A DNA stretch of 64,000 nucleotides. Source: Candidatus Streptomyces philanthi (GTDB lineage Bacteria; Actinomycetota; Actinomycetes; Streptomycetales; Streptomycetaceae). Numbering within the stretch: the stretch's first letter is position 1; each line of letters begins with the position of its first letter. Positions 37,461 to 48,863 of this stretch are shown here, one piece after another. The stretch is from the NCBI GenBank assembly GCA_018114805.1, contig CP073042.1:6989501-7053500 (forward strand). Direction: 5' to 3'. Under the pieces are notes generated by a model. The model was not told the DNA's origin, did no database searches, and was given only the letters and a program-made list of their open reading frames with translations. Made by a program: the position numbers and the translations under genes.

Positions 37461-40400
37461 ATGCCCGAGTCGATCCGGTGGACCGTCCTGCCCGACGGGA
37501 CCACCACCGATGCCGAGCTCCGCCTGACGGTGCTGGTCACCCCCCGCCTGACCGGCGGGACCACCCTGGGCGCCTCCGCCGACTGGCCCCGGACCCTGGC
37601 CCGCTACGCCGATGCCCTCCAGGTGGAGTTCCGCGCGGCGCCGGGCGGGGCGAGCGCCACGGTCCCCACCGCTCCGCAGCCCGACCGCTACCCGCCGCCC
37701 GACAGCACCCTGTGGCGCGAGCTGTTCCCCACCGACACCAGGGTCACCGCGCCCACGGCCGCGCTCCTCGCGGCCGACGCCGAGCCGATCACCCTCCGCT
37801 CCTTCCCGAGCCGGGCCGTACACGCTCAGATCACGAAGTTGTACGAGAACGCCGCGACCGCCACCGCCGTCCGCCGGGCCTTCCCCGACCCGGGCGGCGA
37901 GGGCGTGGCGGCGCCGGGCGGCGCGCCGCGCGTGCCCCCGCAGTCGCCGCCCAGTTGGGACCACCCCCAGACGGACGACCTGACGACGCCGCTGACCGGG
38001 CCCGTCCGCGACCTCGCCCGTTCCGTGGGCGCGTCCTACCAGCGGCTCGACCGGCTCATCGGGCGCGCCCCGACGGAGCGCCCGGGCGAACCGGCCGCCG
38101 AGGCCGCCGCCCAACCCGTACCGGCCCCGCTACATCGACCGCTCGCACCCCGACTAAGCGCCCTTCCAGGCCGAACTCGGCCTCGCCGAGGCGTACCGCT
38201 TCTACGACCGGCGCCCCGCGCTCCCCGAGCCCGGCGCCGAACCCGACCCGCCACCGCCCCGCCGGAGCGGTCGGACCTCGAATTCCACGCGGCCTGCGCG
38301 CTCCTCGCCGACTACCCCGAGCTGCTGCGGCGCTTCGGCCTCGCCCTCGACCTGCTGGTCACCCCGCCGCCCGGGCTCGCCGACCAGTGGCAGGCCCGCG
38401 TCACCTTCGGCCCACCGTACGAGGGGCTGGACGCGGACGAGAGCCTGCGCCCGTGGACCCGGCTGCCACGTGGCGGGTCAGCTGGTTCGAGGCGTACGCG
38501 GACGACGCCGGCCCGTACGGGCACCGCATGCTCGGCCTCGGCGACAGCCGCGTGCACGTCACCGACCTCGACGTGGACGGCGCGGCGATGAAGTTCGTCG
38601 AGTTCTCCCGGATCTTCGACCAGCTCTTCACCAGTCCGTCGGAGCCCGCCAGCGCGATCGCGCCCGAGGCCACCGCGCCCCCCGCGCTGCACGGCGCGGG
38701 CCTGACCGTGCTCGTCGAGGGGCGGGACGCGGACCTCGCCGACCAACTGGAGGCCGACGCGCGCCACGTGGCCGGCGTCGACCAGAGCGGCACCCCCCTG
38801 CCGGCGGCCGTCCTGGACGCGGCGCACCTCGTCCGCGGCTACCGGGTGGACGTCGGCGTCGTGGACGACGCGATGGGCCGGGTGGCCCGCTGGTACCCGC
38901 TCTGCGCCCGCACCGGCAGCTACGCCATCAGGCGGCCGGGCAAACCCCCGGTCACCATCGACGCCGGTCCCGACGAGGGGCACGTCAAGGCCAGCACGCT
39001 CACCCAGGACCGGACCGACGAGCGCCACCACTACGTCCACCAGGCGCTGTTCGGCTGGAGCCTGGCCGCACCGCCGCCCGGCCGCACCATCGGCGAGGAC
39101 AACCTGCCCCAGGTGCCCGAGCCCGACCTCTCGCCGGACTTCCCGCTCGACACCACCTTCCGGCCGCGCCGCGGCAGCCTGCCCGCACTGCGCTACGGGC
39201 GCTACCGCTTGCGCGCCCCCCTCGTCGACCTCGCGGGCAACGGGCCGGGCATCGACGCCGACACCCCGCCGAGCGCCGTCACCCAGGCGCTGACCTACGG
39301 CCGGTGGGAGCCCGTGCCGCCGCCGGCGGTCGTCCCCCGCTGGCCCTTCCTGGAGGGCGAGTAGGAGCCCCGGCTGGTGATCCGGAGCACCGTCGCCGAC
39401 GACGGGACGCCCCTGCCCGCCGACATGTGGGCCGTCCAGCGCAACGCCGAAGTCCCCGACCACGAGGTCCAGACGCCGGTGGACAATCTCGACCGGCGCT
39501 ACCGCCCCTTCGACGAGCGGCACATCAGCCCACCCAAGACCGCGCTCCAGATGGCCGAGTACCACGGCCTGTACGACGCGGCGTTCGGGCCGACCAGGCC
39601 CCCGGCGCAGCGCCGACAGTTCTTCGCCGCGGCCTCCCGCGAGGCCGGCAGCTACCTGGACACCAGGGTCAGCCCCGCCGAGGACCCGGACCGGGTCATC
39701 GACCTCAAGGCTATCGGCGCCATCCACGTCGCCAAGCACAGCCCGCACGACCCGGTGCCGCTCACCCCGCTGCCGGTGCCCCGTGGCGCGGGCCTCGCAC
39801 CCGGTGAGTAAGTCGTCCACGACGGCCGCGGGCTGCTCCTGCCGTACCTGCCCGACGTGCTCGCGCGCGGCGTCTCCTTCCGTGGGCTGCCCGGCGGCAA
39901 GCCGACCGAGACGTACGCCTTCCCCGGCCCGTGGCCGCAGGCCAGGCCGCTGCGACTGAGGATCGAGGAAGGCAACGGCCCGCCGGTCTGGCGCGGGCTC
40001 GTCGACCGGGAGCTGACGGTCTTCCTGCCCAAGGCCACCTTCGCCACCGTCCGCATGAGCTGCCACGTGCACCGGGACGACCTGACCACCTTCCACCAGT
40101 GGCGGCTGCTGACCGGCTCGACACGGTGGAACGACCCGACGACCGGGCTGCCGCCACAGAAGCGGGAGGAGTTGACGGACGCCGCCGCCGACGGGGAGAA
40201 CTGGCTGCTCACCCCGTGGGTCGAACTCACCCTGGTGCACGCCGTGGAGAAGCCGCTGGAGCGGCCGGTCATCGGCGACCTCACCTTCCGCCGCAGGGCC
40301 GAGGAGACCTTCGTTTACCTGGGCGGCAGCGTGCGCAACCACGCCAGGAGCACCGGCCGTGTCGACGTGGACGCGACCTGGCAGGAGTGGATCGACGACG

Positions 40401-41601
40401 TCACCCAGGACGCGCCGGAGCGTGTCACGGTCCACGCCCACGTCGGGGACTTCACCTACACGCCGACCGCCACCACCCGGTTCCGCGAGTACTTCCACCC
40501 GGACATCACCCGGCGCACCGAACTCATCACCCGGCGCGGACCGGACAACCCGGGCCCCACCGGGCAGGGGTGGTCCGTGCCCAGCACCCGCAGGCCGGAG
40601 CCGCCGGAGCTGAGCCACCTCGTGCCCACCTCCACCTGGGAGCGCGAGGTGGACCACGAGCGGCACCGGGTGACGCGCACCCGCCACCGCGCCGGGGTGC
40701 GGGCCTACCTCAAGCGCCCCTGGTACTCGTCGGGCGACGACGAGATGCTGGCCGTCGTCCTCGACCCGGGCGCCGCCCCGGGCCCCTACCTGCCCGACCA
40801 CCTGGTGAACCGCTACGCGAGGGACCCGCTGTGGTCGGACGCCACCGCCTCGCCCCTCCTCACGCCCGCCAACTTCCCCAACGCCGCGGCCACCGCGACC
40901 GATCGCGCGCTGGCCGAGCTTGTCGACGGGCGGCAGGTGACGGCCGCTGTCGCGGCGTTCACACCGCGGTACGACGAGAGCCTGCGGCTGTGGTACTGCG
41001 ACATCGACGTCAGCCTGGGCGAACTGGCCGATGACACCGCGTACTTCCCGTACCTGCGGCTGGCCCTGGCGCGCTACCAGCCGCACTCCATCGACCCGCT
41101 GCACCTGTCCAAGGTGACCACGGCGGAGTTCACCCAACTGGTGCCGCGGCCCACGGCCACCGGGACCACGACCCCCGACGGCAAGATCCAACTGGAGCTG
41201 ACCGGACCCGTCGCGACCAACTCGCTCGGCGAACGCGCCGGGGCGGGCCTGCCCGGCGTCGCGGCCAGCCGGCGCGTGCGGGCCACCTTCCAGCGGCGCG
41301 AGCTGGCCGCCAGCGACCTGGCCTGGACCGACGTCGGGCCACCGGTGGAACTCGGCTGCGCGGCGCGCGATGGTGGCTTCGTCTGGACCGGGCTGCTCAC
41401 GCCCCGTCCCCACCCCTGGCGCCGCTGACGGCGCACCGGTTGCGGATCGAGGAGCACGAGATGTACCTGACCGATACGGCCACCGCCAGCGGCACGGTCA
41501 CCGTGGGCGGCGGACCGCTCCCGGTGGGCCGCCGGCTGGTCCACGCCGACCACTTCGCCCTGACGCGCACCCTGCTGGGCAAGCTCGTGCTCCAGGAGTG
41601 A
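37461..41601 (+). CDS. Giant uncharacterised protein, three in-frame stops and several frameshifts
   Basis: About 1,380 codons beginning MPESIRWTVLPDGTTTDAEL three bases after the previous stop, so both are one operon. I recognise no known domain. It has Trp/Tyr-rich beta segments (WFEAYADDAGPYGHRMLGLG, RRYRPFDERHISPPKTALQM, WYCDIDVSLGEL) and no signal peptide or membrane helix. Reading is broken by shifts near 38110, 38265, 38465 and 41405 and by stops TAA 38155, TAG 39362 and TAA 39809, each where TAC would give a natural Tyr (HPDYAPFQ, EGEYEPRL, PGEYVVHD). The real end is probably 41601 (TLLGKLVLQE). The pair looks like parts of an undescribed large-protein system. Confidence 0.6.
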
Positions 41602-41645
41602 CGTGCCTCGCGCGGGGCGCCCGGGCGGGGGCGCCCCGCGGAGGA

Positions 41646-42059
41646 TCAGCCGAACCTGACGCCGTGCGCGACGGTTAGCGTCGGGACGCCGTTCCAGGTG
41701 CCACCGCGCGCCGGCACGGTGGCGATCCTCCCGGATTCGCGACAGTCGGGGAACCGGTAGACGGTGGCCGCCGTGTCCGTGCGGTTGCTGGCGTTGGCGG
41801 CGCCGCCGTTGAGGACGCGGCACCCGTTGGGCGGGTCGGAGATGGCGTCCGGCCTGTTGTTGTCCGCCCGGAGGTACTCGAACTCGCCCCGGGCCGCATG
41901 CGCGCTCATCGTCATGGCGCCGAACAGCAGCGAGGCCATGGTGAGGACCAACGCGGAGCGCGCTGCTCCGCCGACCGCCCTGCGGGGGCTCGATGTCTTC
42001 GCGACCTGCTTCCCGTCCGGTGACTTCCGTGCTCTGCACCTCGTGGACACGTACGACAT
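41646..42059 (-). CDS. Small secreted hypothetical protein
   Basis: A 137-residue protein with a signal peptide: a long basic n-region, hydrophobic SALVLTMASLLFGAMTMSA and a signal-peptidase site at AHA-AR near residue 55. The mature part (about 80 residues) has two cysteines (NGCRVL and FPDCRES) that may form a disulfide. ATG 42059 follows AGGAG. No family recognised. It converges on the giant protein gene with a 44-bp gap. Confidence 0.7.
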   Translation of the reverse strand: MSYVSTRCRARKSPDGKQVAKTSSPRRAVGGAARSALVLTMASLLFGAMTMSAHAARGEFEYLRADNNRPDAISDPPNGCRVLNGGAANASNRTDTAATVYRFPDCRESGRIATVPARGGTWNGVPTLTVAHGVRFG

Positions 42060-42892
42060 GGGACATCTCCTGACTGATCTCGGCGGGGTGGGGCGATGCC
42101 TCTGATCGGCGGGCCTGACGGACGGGCCTGGCCGATCGCCCACAGCCGTCCCGCGCGGCCTCGCTAGGCGAGGCCGGTGGCCGCGGGCGGCGGGGATGTG
42201 GGGGTCGATGCCCATCGGAGGGGCCGCCAACCCGGGCTCACCCGAATGGACCCGCGCCCAGGGGCGGGAGCGGCTCCCGCGACACGGGTGGGTGAAGCGG
42301 GGGTGGCACGCGCGCCGAAAGGGGGGCGGTGCACGGGCCGCGCGCCGCGGAGTGTTAACTGTTTGTTCCGCTGCCCGGCGCTCCAACAGCCCTTGCGTGT
42401 GGCCCGGTTCACAACCGCACGCCGCGTTGTGAAACTCGCTTCGTCCTACGGCCACCGCGCTGACCACTCACAGTTCGCGCGGGAGACGCAGGTCCGCGCC
42501 CTGATGCGAGCCGGGGCGCGGCGCGTGGAGCGCGCGGCCGGCTCGCGTGAGCGTGCATCACTGTGGAAAACGGCCTTCAGTGCGCTCTTGTGTCATGTAC
42601 GCGGGGTGCACCAAGGTTCAGCCACGGCAGCCCGTCACCCACCTCGTACCGAACGCCTGCACCGGCGCTCGCCCCCACGGGAGCGAAGGCCTGCCCACGC
42701 TGCCGCGACACCTCCGGCGGGGGCCGGCAACACCCACCCCCACCAGGCCGCGACAGCACGGCGCGGCAACACGGTCCTTCCCAGGCACCTCCCTCGGCCA
42801 CTCCGTCGCCGAGCCCGAAGAGAACCGCGCATGCACACCTGCATCCCCAGCGCGCGTACCGCAGCGCGCCACGATGAGGAGGACCCCTCACC
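42060..42892. other. 0.8-kb upstream region of the S8 protease
   Basis: This is a divergent region between the small secreted protein and the protease. Frames that cross it have no recognisable domain. A local AT-richer element (GTGTTAACTGTTTGTTCC, near 42352) is the only promoter-like landmark noted. Confidence 0.45.
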
Positions 42893-44110
42893 ATGGCAAT
42901 ACCCATGCGCAAGTCCCGACTGGCCACGGCGGTCGCCGCGGTGGCGGCCGTCACCGCGCTCGGCGCCGTCTCCGCGCTCCCCGTCCAGGCCACCGAGGCC
43001 AAGGCCGCCGAGGGCCGGATCGTCGACGCGGGCACGGCCGACGCCATCAAGGGCAGCTACATCGTCACCCTGAACAAGGCCGCCGGGATCGCGTCCACGT
43101 CGGGCGAGGGCAAGAGCCTGATCGCCGAGTACGGTGGCACCGTCAGACACACCTACACGGCCGCCCTCAACGGCTACTCCGCGCAGCTCAGCGAGCGCGA
43201 GGCGAAGAAGCTCGCCGCCGACCCGGCCGTCGACCAGGTCATCCAGGACACCGCGGTGCACGCGACCGCCACCCAGACCAACCCGCACAACTGGGGCCTG
43301 GACCGCATCGACCAGGCCAACCTGCCGCTGGACCAGAAGTACACCTACCCCGACAGCGCGGGCGGCGGCACCACCATCTACATCATCGACACCGGCGTGC
43401 GCATCAGCCACCAGGACTTCGGTGGACGGGCCGTCAACGGCTACGACGCGGTGGACAACGACAACGTCGCCCAGGACGGCAACGGCCACGGCACGCACGT
43501 CGCCTCGACCACGGCGGGCATCGCCCACGACGTCGCCAAGAAGGCCAAGGTCGTGGCGGTCCGCGTGCTCAACGACCAGGGCTCGGGCACCACCGCGGGC
43601 GTGGTGGCCGGCATCGACTGGGTGACCAAGAACCACAGCGGCCCCTCGGTTGCCAACATGTCCCTCGGCGGCGGCGCCAGCTCCGCCCTGGACACGGCCG
43701 TGCGCAACTCCATCAGCGCGGGCGTCACCTACGCCGTCGCGGCCGGCAACGACAACCGGGACGCCCGCAACACCTCGCCCGCCCGCGTCAGCGAGGCCAT
43801 CACGGTCGGCGCCACCACGCGCACCGACTCCCGGTCGAGCTTCTCCAACTACGGCTCCATTGTGGACCTGTTCGCCCCGGGCTCCGACATCACCGCTGCC
43901 TGGCGGACCAGCGACACCGCCACCAACACCATCTCCGGCACTTCCATGGCCACCCCGCACGTGGCGGGCGCGGCCGCCGTCTACCTGGCCAACCACACCA
44001 GCGCCACCCCGGCCCAGGTGGCCACGGCCCTGGTGAACGGCGCCACCCCGGGCAAGGTGACCAACCCGGGCAGCGGCTCGCCCAACAAGCTGCTGCGCAT
44101 CGTCCCGTAA
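42893..44110 (+). CDS. Secreted S8 family serine protease (subtilisin, proteinase K/aqualysin group)
   Basis: A 405-residue pre-pro-protease. Signal peptide to about residue 33 (AVAAVAAVTALGAVSALPVQA region), an inhibitor-I9 propeptide from GSYIVTLNKAAG to about residue 125, then the catalytic domain. The triad is visible: Asp166 in IIDTGV, His199 in GNGHGTHVAST, Ser351 in SGTSMATPHVAGAAA; the oxyanion Asn lies in AVAAGNDN. No extra C-terminal domain. ATG 42893 follows GAGGAGGA. Extracellular protein degradation is expected. Intact and followed by two strong terminators. Confidence 0.95.
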   Translation: MAIPMRKSRLATAVAAVAAVTALGAVSALPVQATEAKAAEGRIVDAGTADAIKGSYIVTLNKAAGIASTSGEGKSLIAEYGGTVRHTYTAALNGYSAQLSEREAKKLAADPAVDQVIQDTAVHATATQTNPHNWGLDRIDQANLPLDQKYTYPDSAGGGTTIYIIDTGVRISHQDFGGRAVNGYDAVDNDNVAQDGNGHGTHVASTTAGIAHDVAKKAKVVAVRVLNDQGSGTTAGVVAGIDWVTKNHSGPSVANMSLGGGASSALDTAVRNSISAGVTYAVAAGNDNRDARNTSPARVSEAITVGATTRTDSRSSFSNYGSIVDLFAPGSDITAAWRTSDTATNTISGTSMATPHVAGAAAVYLANHTSATPAQVATALVNGATPGKVTNPGSGSPNKLLRIVP

Positions 44111-44184
44111 CCCCGCCGAACGGCGCCCCGCGATGAGTCGCGGAAGCCTCGGCCACGCGCCCTGACACCACACGCACCACGCAG

Positions 44185-44219
44185 CGCACCGCCCCGGGGG
44201 CCACCCCGGCGCGGTGCGC
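44185..44219. terminator. Terminator of the S8 protease gene
   Basis: GCGCACCGC-C-CCGGGG, loop GCCA, CCCCGG-C-GCGGTGCGC: a 15-pair stem with one C-C mismatch, 75 bp after the protease stop. Very stable; no T-run. Confidence 0.75.
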
Positions 44220-44245
44220 CGCCACGCGTGCGCACGCCGGGACCG

Positions 44246-44291
44246 GCCATCGCGGCCCCGGGCGACACCGGGGGCCCGGGGCCGCGATGGC
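44246..44291. terminator. Second, bidirectional terminator
   Basis: A perfect 17-bp inverted repeat: left arm 44246-44262 beginning GCCATCGCGG, right arm 44275-44291 ending CCGCGATGGC, around a 12-base loop. It abuts the stop codon of the minus-strand cupin gene at 44292, so it can end both convergent transcripts. Confidence 0.8.
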
Positions 44292-44874
44292 TCAGTGCTC
44301 GGGCAGGGCCGTGCCGCAGGGCCCGCAGTAGCGGGCGTCGGTCTCGGGCGCGAGGCGCCCGCACTCGACGCACACGCGGTGCAACAGGCAGGCCGCCTCG
44401 CCACCGGATCGCTCGACCGGGGCGGGGGCACCGATGGTGAGCCCGGGGCGACGGCGGTGCACGGTGAGGTAGGTGAGACCGGTGGCGCCGGCGTACAACG
44501 CCCGCCGCGAGCCGTGCGGAAGCCATACGAGCGCACCCGGTCCGAGCGCGGCCTGTGCCTCGTCCGCTCCGTTCGCTCTGTCTGCCTCGTCTGCCGTGTC
44601 CGCCTAGTCCGACGGCCCGGCCGCGCCGTCCTGCGGAGCCGCTTCGCCGCCGCCCGCCAGGTGCCCGCCGCCCTCGATGACGTACAGGAGCACGTCCAAC
44701 CGCGCCTCCCAGATATGCCGCCACCCGGGCGCCCGGGGGCAGCCGGATGACGTTGGCGTCCAGTTGTCGCTGGCCGACAGCGAGCCGCCACAGGGCACCG
44801 CGCCGCCCCGTGGTCGCCTCCTCGGTCAGCTCGCTCACCTGGGCGAGCACCCGGGGCTCAGGAACCGCTCCCAC
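44292..44874 (-). CDS. Cupin-like protein with C-terminal zinc ribbon, interrupted
   Basis: A small cytoplasmic protein of about 193 codons. The N-terminal part LWRLAVGQRQLDANVIRLPP with LDVLLYVIEGGGHL, then GPGALVWLPHGSRRALYAG, is a double-stranded beta-helix (cupin) pattern; the C-terminus CVECGRLA...ARYCGPCGTALPEH is a four-cysteine zinc ribbon. A one-base shift lies near 44720 and an in-frame TAG at 44604-44606 (after GPSD, before ADTADEADRA). GTG 44874 after AAGGGG is preferred; an upstream ATG at 44940 is possible. Role unknown, perhaps small-ligand or metal sensing. Confidence 0.65.
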
Positions 44875-45525
44875 CGGGACCCCTTTTCTTGGCTCCGCTG
44901 TTTCGGCACAGTGTCCCGCATCGTGGGAAACGAACGACACGATCCCCGACCGCGAGCCGACCCCGGCTCGCCGGCCAGCCGGCCGCCGGGCCCGGACGGG
45001 GCGGGGACGGAGTCCCGGGGGCGGGATGGGCGGCTAGCGGGACAGATGGGGACCAAGGGGCGGGGGAAGCGCCGATCGGTACCGGCCGTTCGGGCGCGGC
45101 GTCTCCCGCGACGCCGCTTGGCGCGCTCACCACCGCGCACGCGCCGCGCCATGTGCCGTGCCCAGGGCCGGGGCCGACGCGCGCGCCGACGCGCGGACCG
45201 TGGCCAATTCCCGCTTCGCCCGCACGTCGGCCCCGTAGACGCCCGCACGGGGGAGGTGGTGACGTAGAGCCCGAGCATCCGCGGTGCGGTAGTCGGCTCC
45301 TGAGCGAGCCGGTACGAGAGCGGAGCAAGTGCCCCAGGTCGTGCGCGCGTCCCACGGTGACGCGTGCGTGCCCTGGTGCGCCCGTGCCGCGCCGGGCCGT
45401 CGAGGTCGGCGATGCGGAGTGAGATGAGCGAAGCCGGTGGCTGAGCCGCCGTGCGCTCCAGCGAACGGGAGAACCACGGCCACGAACGAGACGCGCGCGA
45501 GACGAAGAAGAGAAGGAGCGACTCC
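44875..45525. other. Divergent intergenic region, no gene supported
   Basis: It separates the cupin gene from the SGNH hydrolase gene. Frames on both strands are long but featureless and very Arg/Ala/Pro-rich, typical of shadows. An AAGAAGAGAAGGAG purine tract just before 45526 is the ribosome site of the next gene. Confidence 0.45.
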
Positions 45526-46862
45526 ATGAGTAACCGGACACGACACGCGCCGGCGAGCCGTGGAGCGGACCTCGGCCCCCGGCGGTTACGGGCGGCGGCC
45601 CGCCCCCTGGCGGTGCTGTTCTCGGCGGGGGTGCTGCTGGTGCTCCCCCCGCGCCGATGTCGGTGGCCGACAGCGGCGCGCCGACCGCCACCAAGGCGGG
45701 CGCCGAACGGCCCAACGGCAAGACCTGGCAGGGTGGTTGGTCGACCTCCGTCCAGCAGCCCGGACGGGGGTTGTTCCCCAACTGGTCGCAGCAGGGCTTC
45801 AAGCAGCAGACGCTGCGTCAGGTGGTCCGGGTCAGCGTCGGGGGCACGAGCGCCCGCTTCAAGCTCTCCAACCGCTACGGCACCGCCCCGCTGGAGGTGA
45901 CTGGGGCCACGGTCGAGCGTACGGACAAGGGCGCGGCGGTGCACGAGGACACGAGCCGGCCGCTGGCCTTTGGGAAGAAGGAGTCGGTGACGATCCCGGC
46001 GGGTGGCGAGGTGTTCACCGACGCGGTGCCGCTGCGGGTCAGGGCGCTGGAATCGCTGACCGTCACGCTGTACCTGCACGAGCCGACCGGTCCGGCCACC
46101 TACCACATGGCGGCCTCCGCCACGGCCTACCGGCGGCGGGCGACCAGCGGCCCGACGAGAGCGGCAAGCCCTTTACCGAGACCTCGGCGTCCTGGATACT
46201 ACCTCGCCGACGTCGAGGTGCGCGGCAAGGGCGACAGGCGGCGCGACGGCGTGGTGACCTTCGGCGACTCGATCACCGACGGGATGGGCTCGACCATCGA
46301 CGCCAACAACCGCTACCCGGACGACCTGGCGGAACGGTTCGTCCGGGAAGAGGGCCCGCGCAGCATCCTCAACCACGGGATCAGCGGCAACATGGTTACC
46401 GTCGGCACCCCGGGGACGGGCGAGAGCGGCGTGGACCGGTTCGCCAAGGACGTGCTCGCCGAGCCGGGCATCCGGACGCTCATCGTGCTGGAGGGCATCA
46501 ACGACATCGGACTGGGCGGGATGGGGCAGATCCCGGACGTGTCGGTCGAGCAACTGATCGCCGGCCACCGCGACATCATCCGTCAGGCCCGCGCCAAGGG
46601 CCTTAAGGTGATCGGCTCGACCCTGGTCCCCTTCAAGGACGCCGGGTACTACACCGACCGCGGCGAGACCAAGCGCGACGAGCTCAACAAGTGGATACGT
46701 ACCTCCGGCGCCTACGACGAGGTCGTCGACCTCGACAAGGTGCTGGCCGACCCCGCCGACGAGGACCGGCTGCTACCCGCCTACGACAGCGGCGACCACC
46801 TGCACCCGAGCGACGCCGGCTACCACGCGATGGCCCAGGCCATCGACATCGACGAGCTGTGA
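45526..46862 (+). CDS. Secreted SGNH/GDSL hydrolase, frameshifted
   Basis: A secreted esterase of about 445 residues. ATG 45526 (AGAAGGAG upstream) begins a signal peptide with LAVLFSAGVLLVLP; after a shift near 45650 comes a beta-sandwich-like region (GKTWQGGWSTSVQQPGRG, RVSVGGTSARFKLSNRYG), another shift pair near 46130-46200, then the SGNH domain: block I VVTFGDSITDG, block II GISGN, block III EGINDIGLG, block V DHLHPSDAGYHAMA. Such proteins act on polysaccharide or lipid esters outside the cell. Interruptions are probably base errors. Confidence 0.82.
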
Positions 46863-47325
46863 CCCCGCGCGCGACCTCCGCCGACCACGCGTAGCGGCAC
46901 AACACCCGTGACGGGCGCACTCGTACGGCGCGAAGGCGACGTCGGTACCGTCCCCGGCCGTCGCAGGGGGCGAACGGCGGGCCGGCCCACGGGCGGGTGC
47001 GCGGGTGAGCCGCACCGGGGGAGGGGCGGTCGCGCGTGGCGTCGCGACGGGCGGAGGGCGAACAACCCGCGTCGGCCTCGCCCCCCGCGCGCCCCCGGCC
47101 CGCTCCCCGGCGCGCCCACCGGCCCAGTGTGGCGGGTCGGCGGGCCGTGCGCTGGGAGCGTGGGGGTGCGCGGGCGGGCGGTCGCCGGTCGTCCCGAGTC
47201 CGGTCCGGGCGTCGGGGCGACCGGTGCGGCCCATGCGGCGGGGCTTCCCCCGGGGCGTGGTGGGCGCCGGCGGAAGGACGCGGTGGGCGCCCGGCGGAAA
47301 AGGGGGGCCAGCCGGCGCGCGGCCG
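46863..47325. other. Convergent intergenic region, nothing recognised
   Basis: The region lies between the ends of the SGNH hydrolase and the second phosphoribosyltransferase. It is extremely GC-rich; no gene, clear terminator or repeat was made out. Confidence 0.4.
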
Positions 47326-47974
47326 TCAGGGAGGGTCGGCCCGCAGCACCCGGAGCACCTCCGCGTCCGTGAGCTGCGCGAAGTCCGCGTACCAGGAGCC
47401 GACCGCGTGGAAGGCCGGCGGCTGCTCCAGGCAGACGTCCTCGTCGGCCTCCGGGCGCAGCAGGTCCACCGCGTCCGGCGCGCCCACCGGCGCCGCCATG
47501 ACCAGGCGGGCCGGCCGGCGAGCGCGGGCGAAGCGCAGGGCGGCCCGGGCCGTCGAGCCGGTCGCCAGGCCGTCGTCCACCACGATCGCCGTCCGGCCGG
47601 TGAGTTCGGGCTCCGGCTCTGCCCTGCCGGTACAGGGCGGTGCGCCGCCGCAACTCCTCCCGCTCGCGGTCCGCGATCGGCGCGAGATCGTCCTCGCTCA
47701 GCCCGAGCTGCGCCAGCGCGGCCTCGTCGTACTGCGGCGGGTCGTCGCCCACCACCGCGCCGAGCCCGACCTCCACGGCGAACGGCGCCCCGATCTTGCG
47801 TACGACGATGATGTCCAGCGGCGCGGCCAGCGCCCGGGCCACCTCGTCCGCGACCGGCAACCCGCCCCGGGGCAGCGCCAGCACCAGGGGATCGGGGTAC
47901 CGGCCGCTGGCGCGGTAGTGCGGCAGCCGCTCGGCCAGGGCGCTGCCCGCCGCGCGGCGATCGGCGAAGCGCAT
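47326..47974 (-). CDS. Phosphoribosyltransferase, second copy, one frameshift
   Basis: A paralogue of the left-edge gene, about 215 residues: LVLALPRGGLPVADEVARAL, VVRKIGAPFAVEVGLGAVVG and the PRPP site AIVVDDGLATGSTARAALRF. A one-base shift near 47620 at a C-rich spot separates the halves. ATG 47974 follows GAGAGGAGAG. Unlike the first copy, no hydrolase gene accompanies it. Substrate unknown; cytoplasmic. Confidence 0.82.
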
Positions 47975-48225
47975 CGGTGGCTCTCCTCTCCGCGAGGGGG
48001 CGGGCTGCCCGCGGGGGCGGGGCAACCGGGGCGCGCGGCGCCGGGCGACGGGGACGGCCGCACCGGCGGGTTCGACGCCCCGCGCCCACGATCCCTACCC
48101 GCCGCCGGTCCCCGGGTGCGCCCGCATCCGGGTGGTCCGTACCGGGCCGCGCGCCGAGCGCGGCACCACGACAGCCGGGTGGCGCCCCGAGGTCGGGGGC
48201 CACCCGGTTGTCACCGCTGTCGCAC

Positions 48226-48600
48226 TCAGTTGCCGCGCAGGCGCTCCATCTCGCGCCGGTCGCGCTTGGTGGGCCGGCCAGCGCCGCGGTCCCGTACGCC
48301 GAGCAGCGCGATCTCCTCGCGCGGCCGTGGGGGCGGGCTATTGTCCACATAGCTCTCGGCGGCGATCGCGGCACCGACCCGCTTGCGTACCAGCTTCGAG
48401 ACCACGACGATGCGCTCGCGTCCCGCGTGGAACAACCGCACCTCGTCCCCCGGCCGCACGGCCGCCGCGGGCTTGACCCGGTCGCCGTTGACGCGCACGT
48501 GACCGCCCCGGCACGCCGTCGCGGCCGCGGAACGGGTCTCGGTCAGCCGCACCGACCAGATCCAGCTGTCGACTCGTACGGTCCCCTCGTCTGCCGTCAT
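48226..48600 (-). CDS. S4-domain RNA-binding protein (Hsp15-like)
   Basis: A 124-residue basic protein with an N-terminal S4 RNA-binding fold: VRVDSWIWSVRLTETRSAAA, CRGGHVRVNGDRVKPAAAVR and PGDEVRLFHAGRERIVVV. Bacterial relatives such as Hsp15 bind the large ribosomal subunit with trapped peptidyl-tRNA. The C-terminus (GRPTKRDRREMERLRGN) is highly charged. ATG 48600. Intact; probably transcribed alone. Confidence 0.88.
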   Translation of the reverse strand: MTADEGTVRVDSWIWSVRLTETRSAAATACRGGHVRVNGDRVKPAAAVRPGDEVRLFHAGRERIVVVSKLVRKRVGAAIAAESYVDNSPPPRPREEIALLGVRDRGAGRPTKRDRREMERLRGN

Positions 48601-48863
48601 GGCACCAACTCTAGCGCCGTGCCGTCGATCACCGGCGCGGGTTTTCGCCCGGGCCGGGCCCCGTGCGCCGGTCGGGCGGCGCGCGGGAGGCTGGCGCGCT
48701 CCCCGTGCGCGCGGCGGGCCGGCGTGGCAGGTGGCGTGCATGCGAGGGGACGGGCACGGTACCCGACTGGCGACGGGCGCGATCCAGGGAGCACGGCCCG
48801 TAGCCCGCTCGACCCGCCGGGTGGCCGACCTGCTGGGTGGCACCGCACCGAGGGAGTGAGTCG

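Noticed and set aside
38312..41413. A very long minus-strand open frame (over 1,000 codons) opposite the giant protein
   Set aside because: It is a mirror of strong third-position GC bias; composition is Gly/Arg/Val-rich with no domain, while the plus strand shows coherent protein-like segments.
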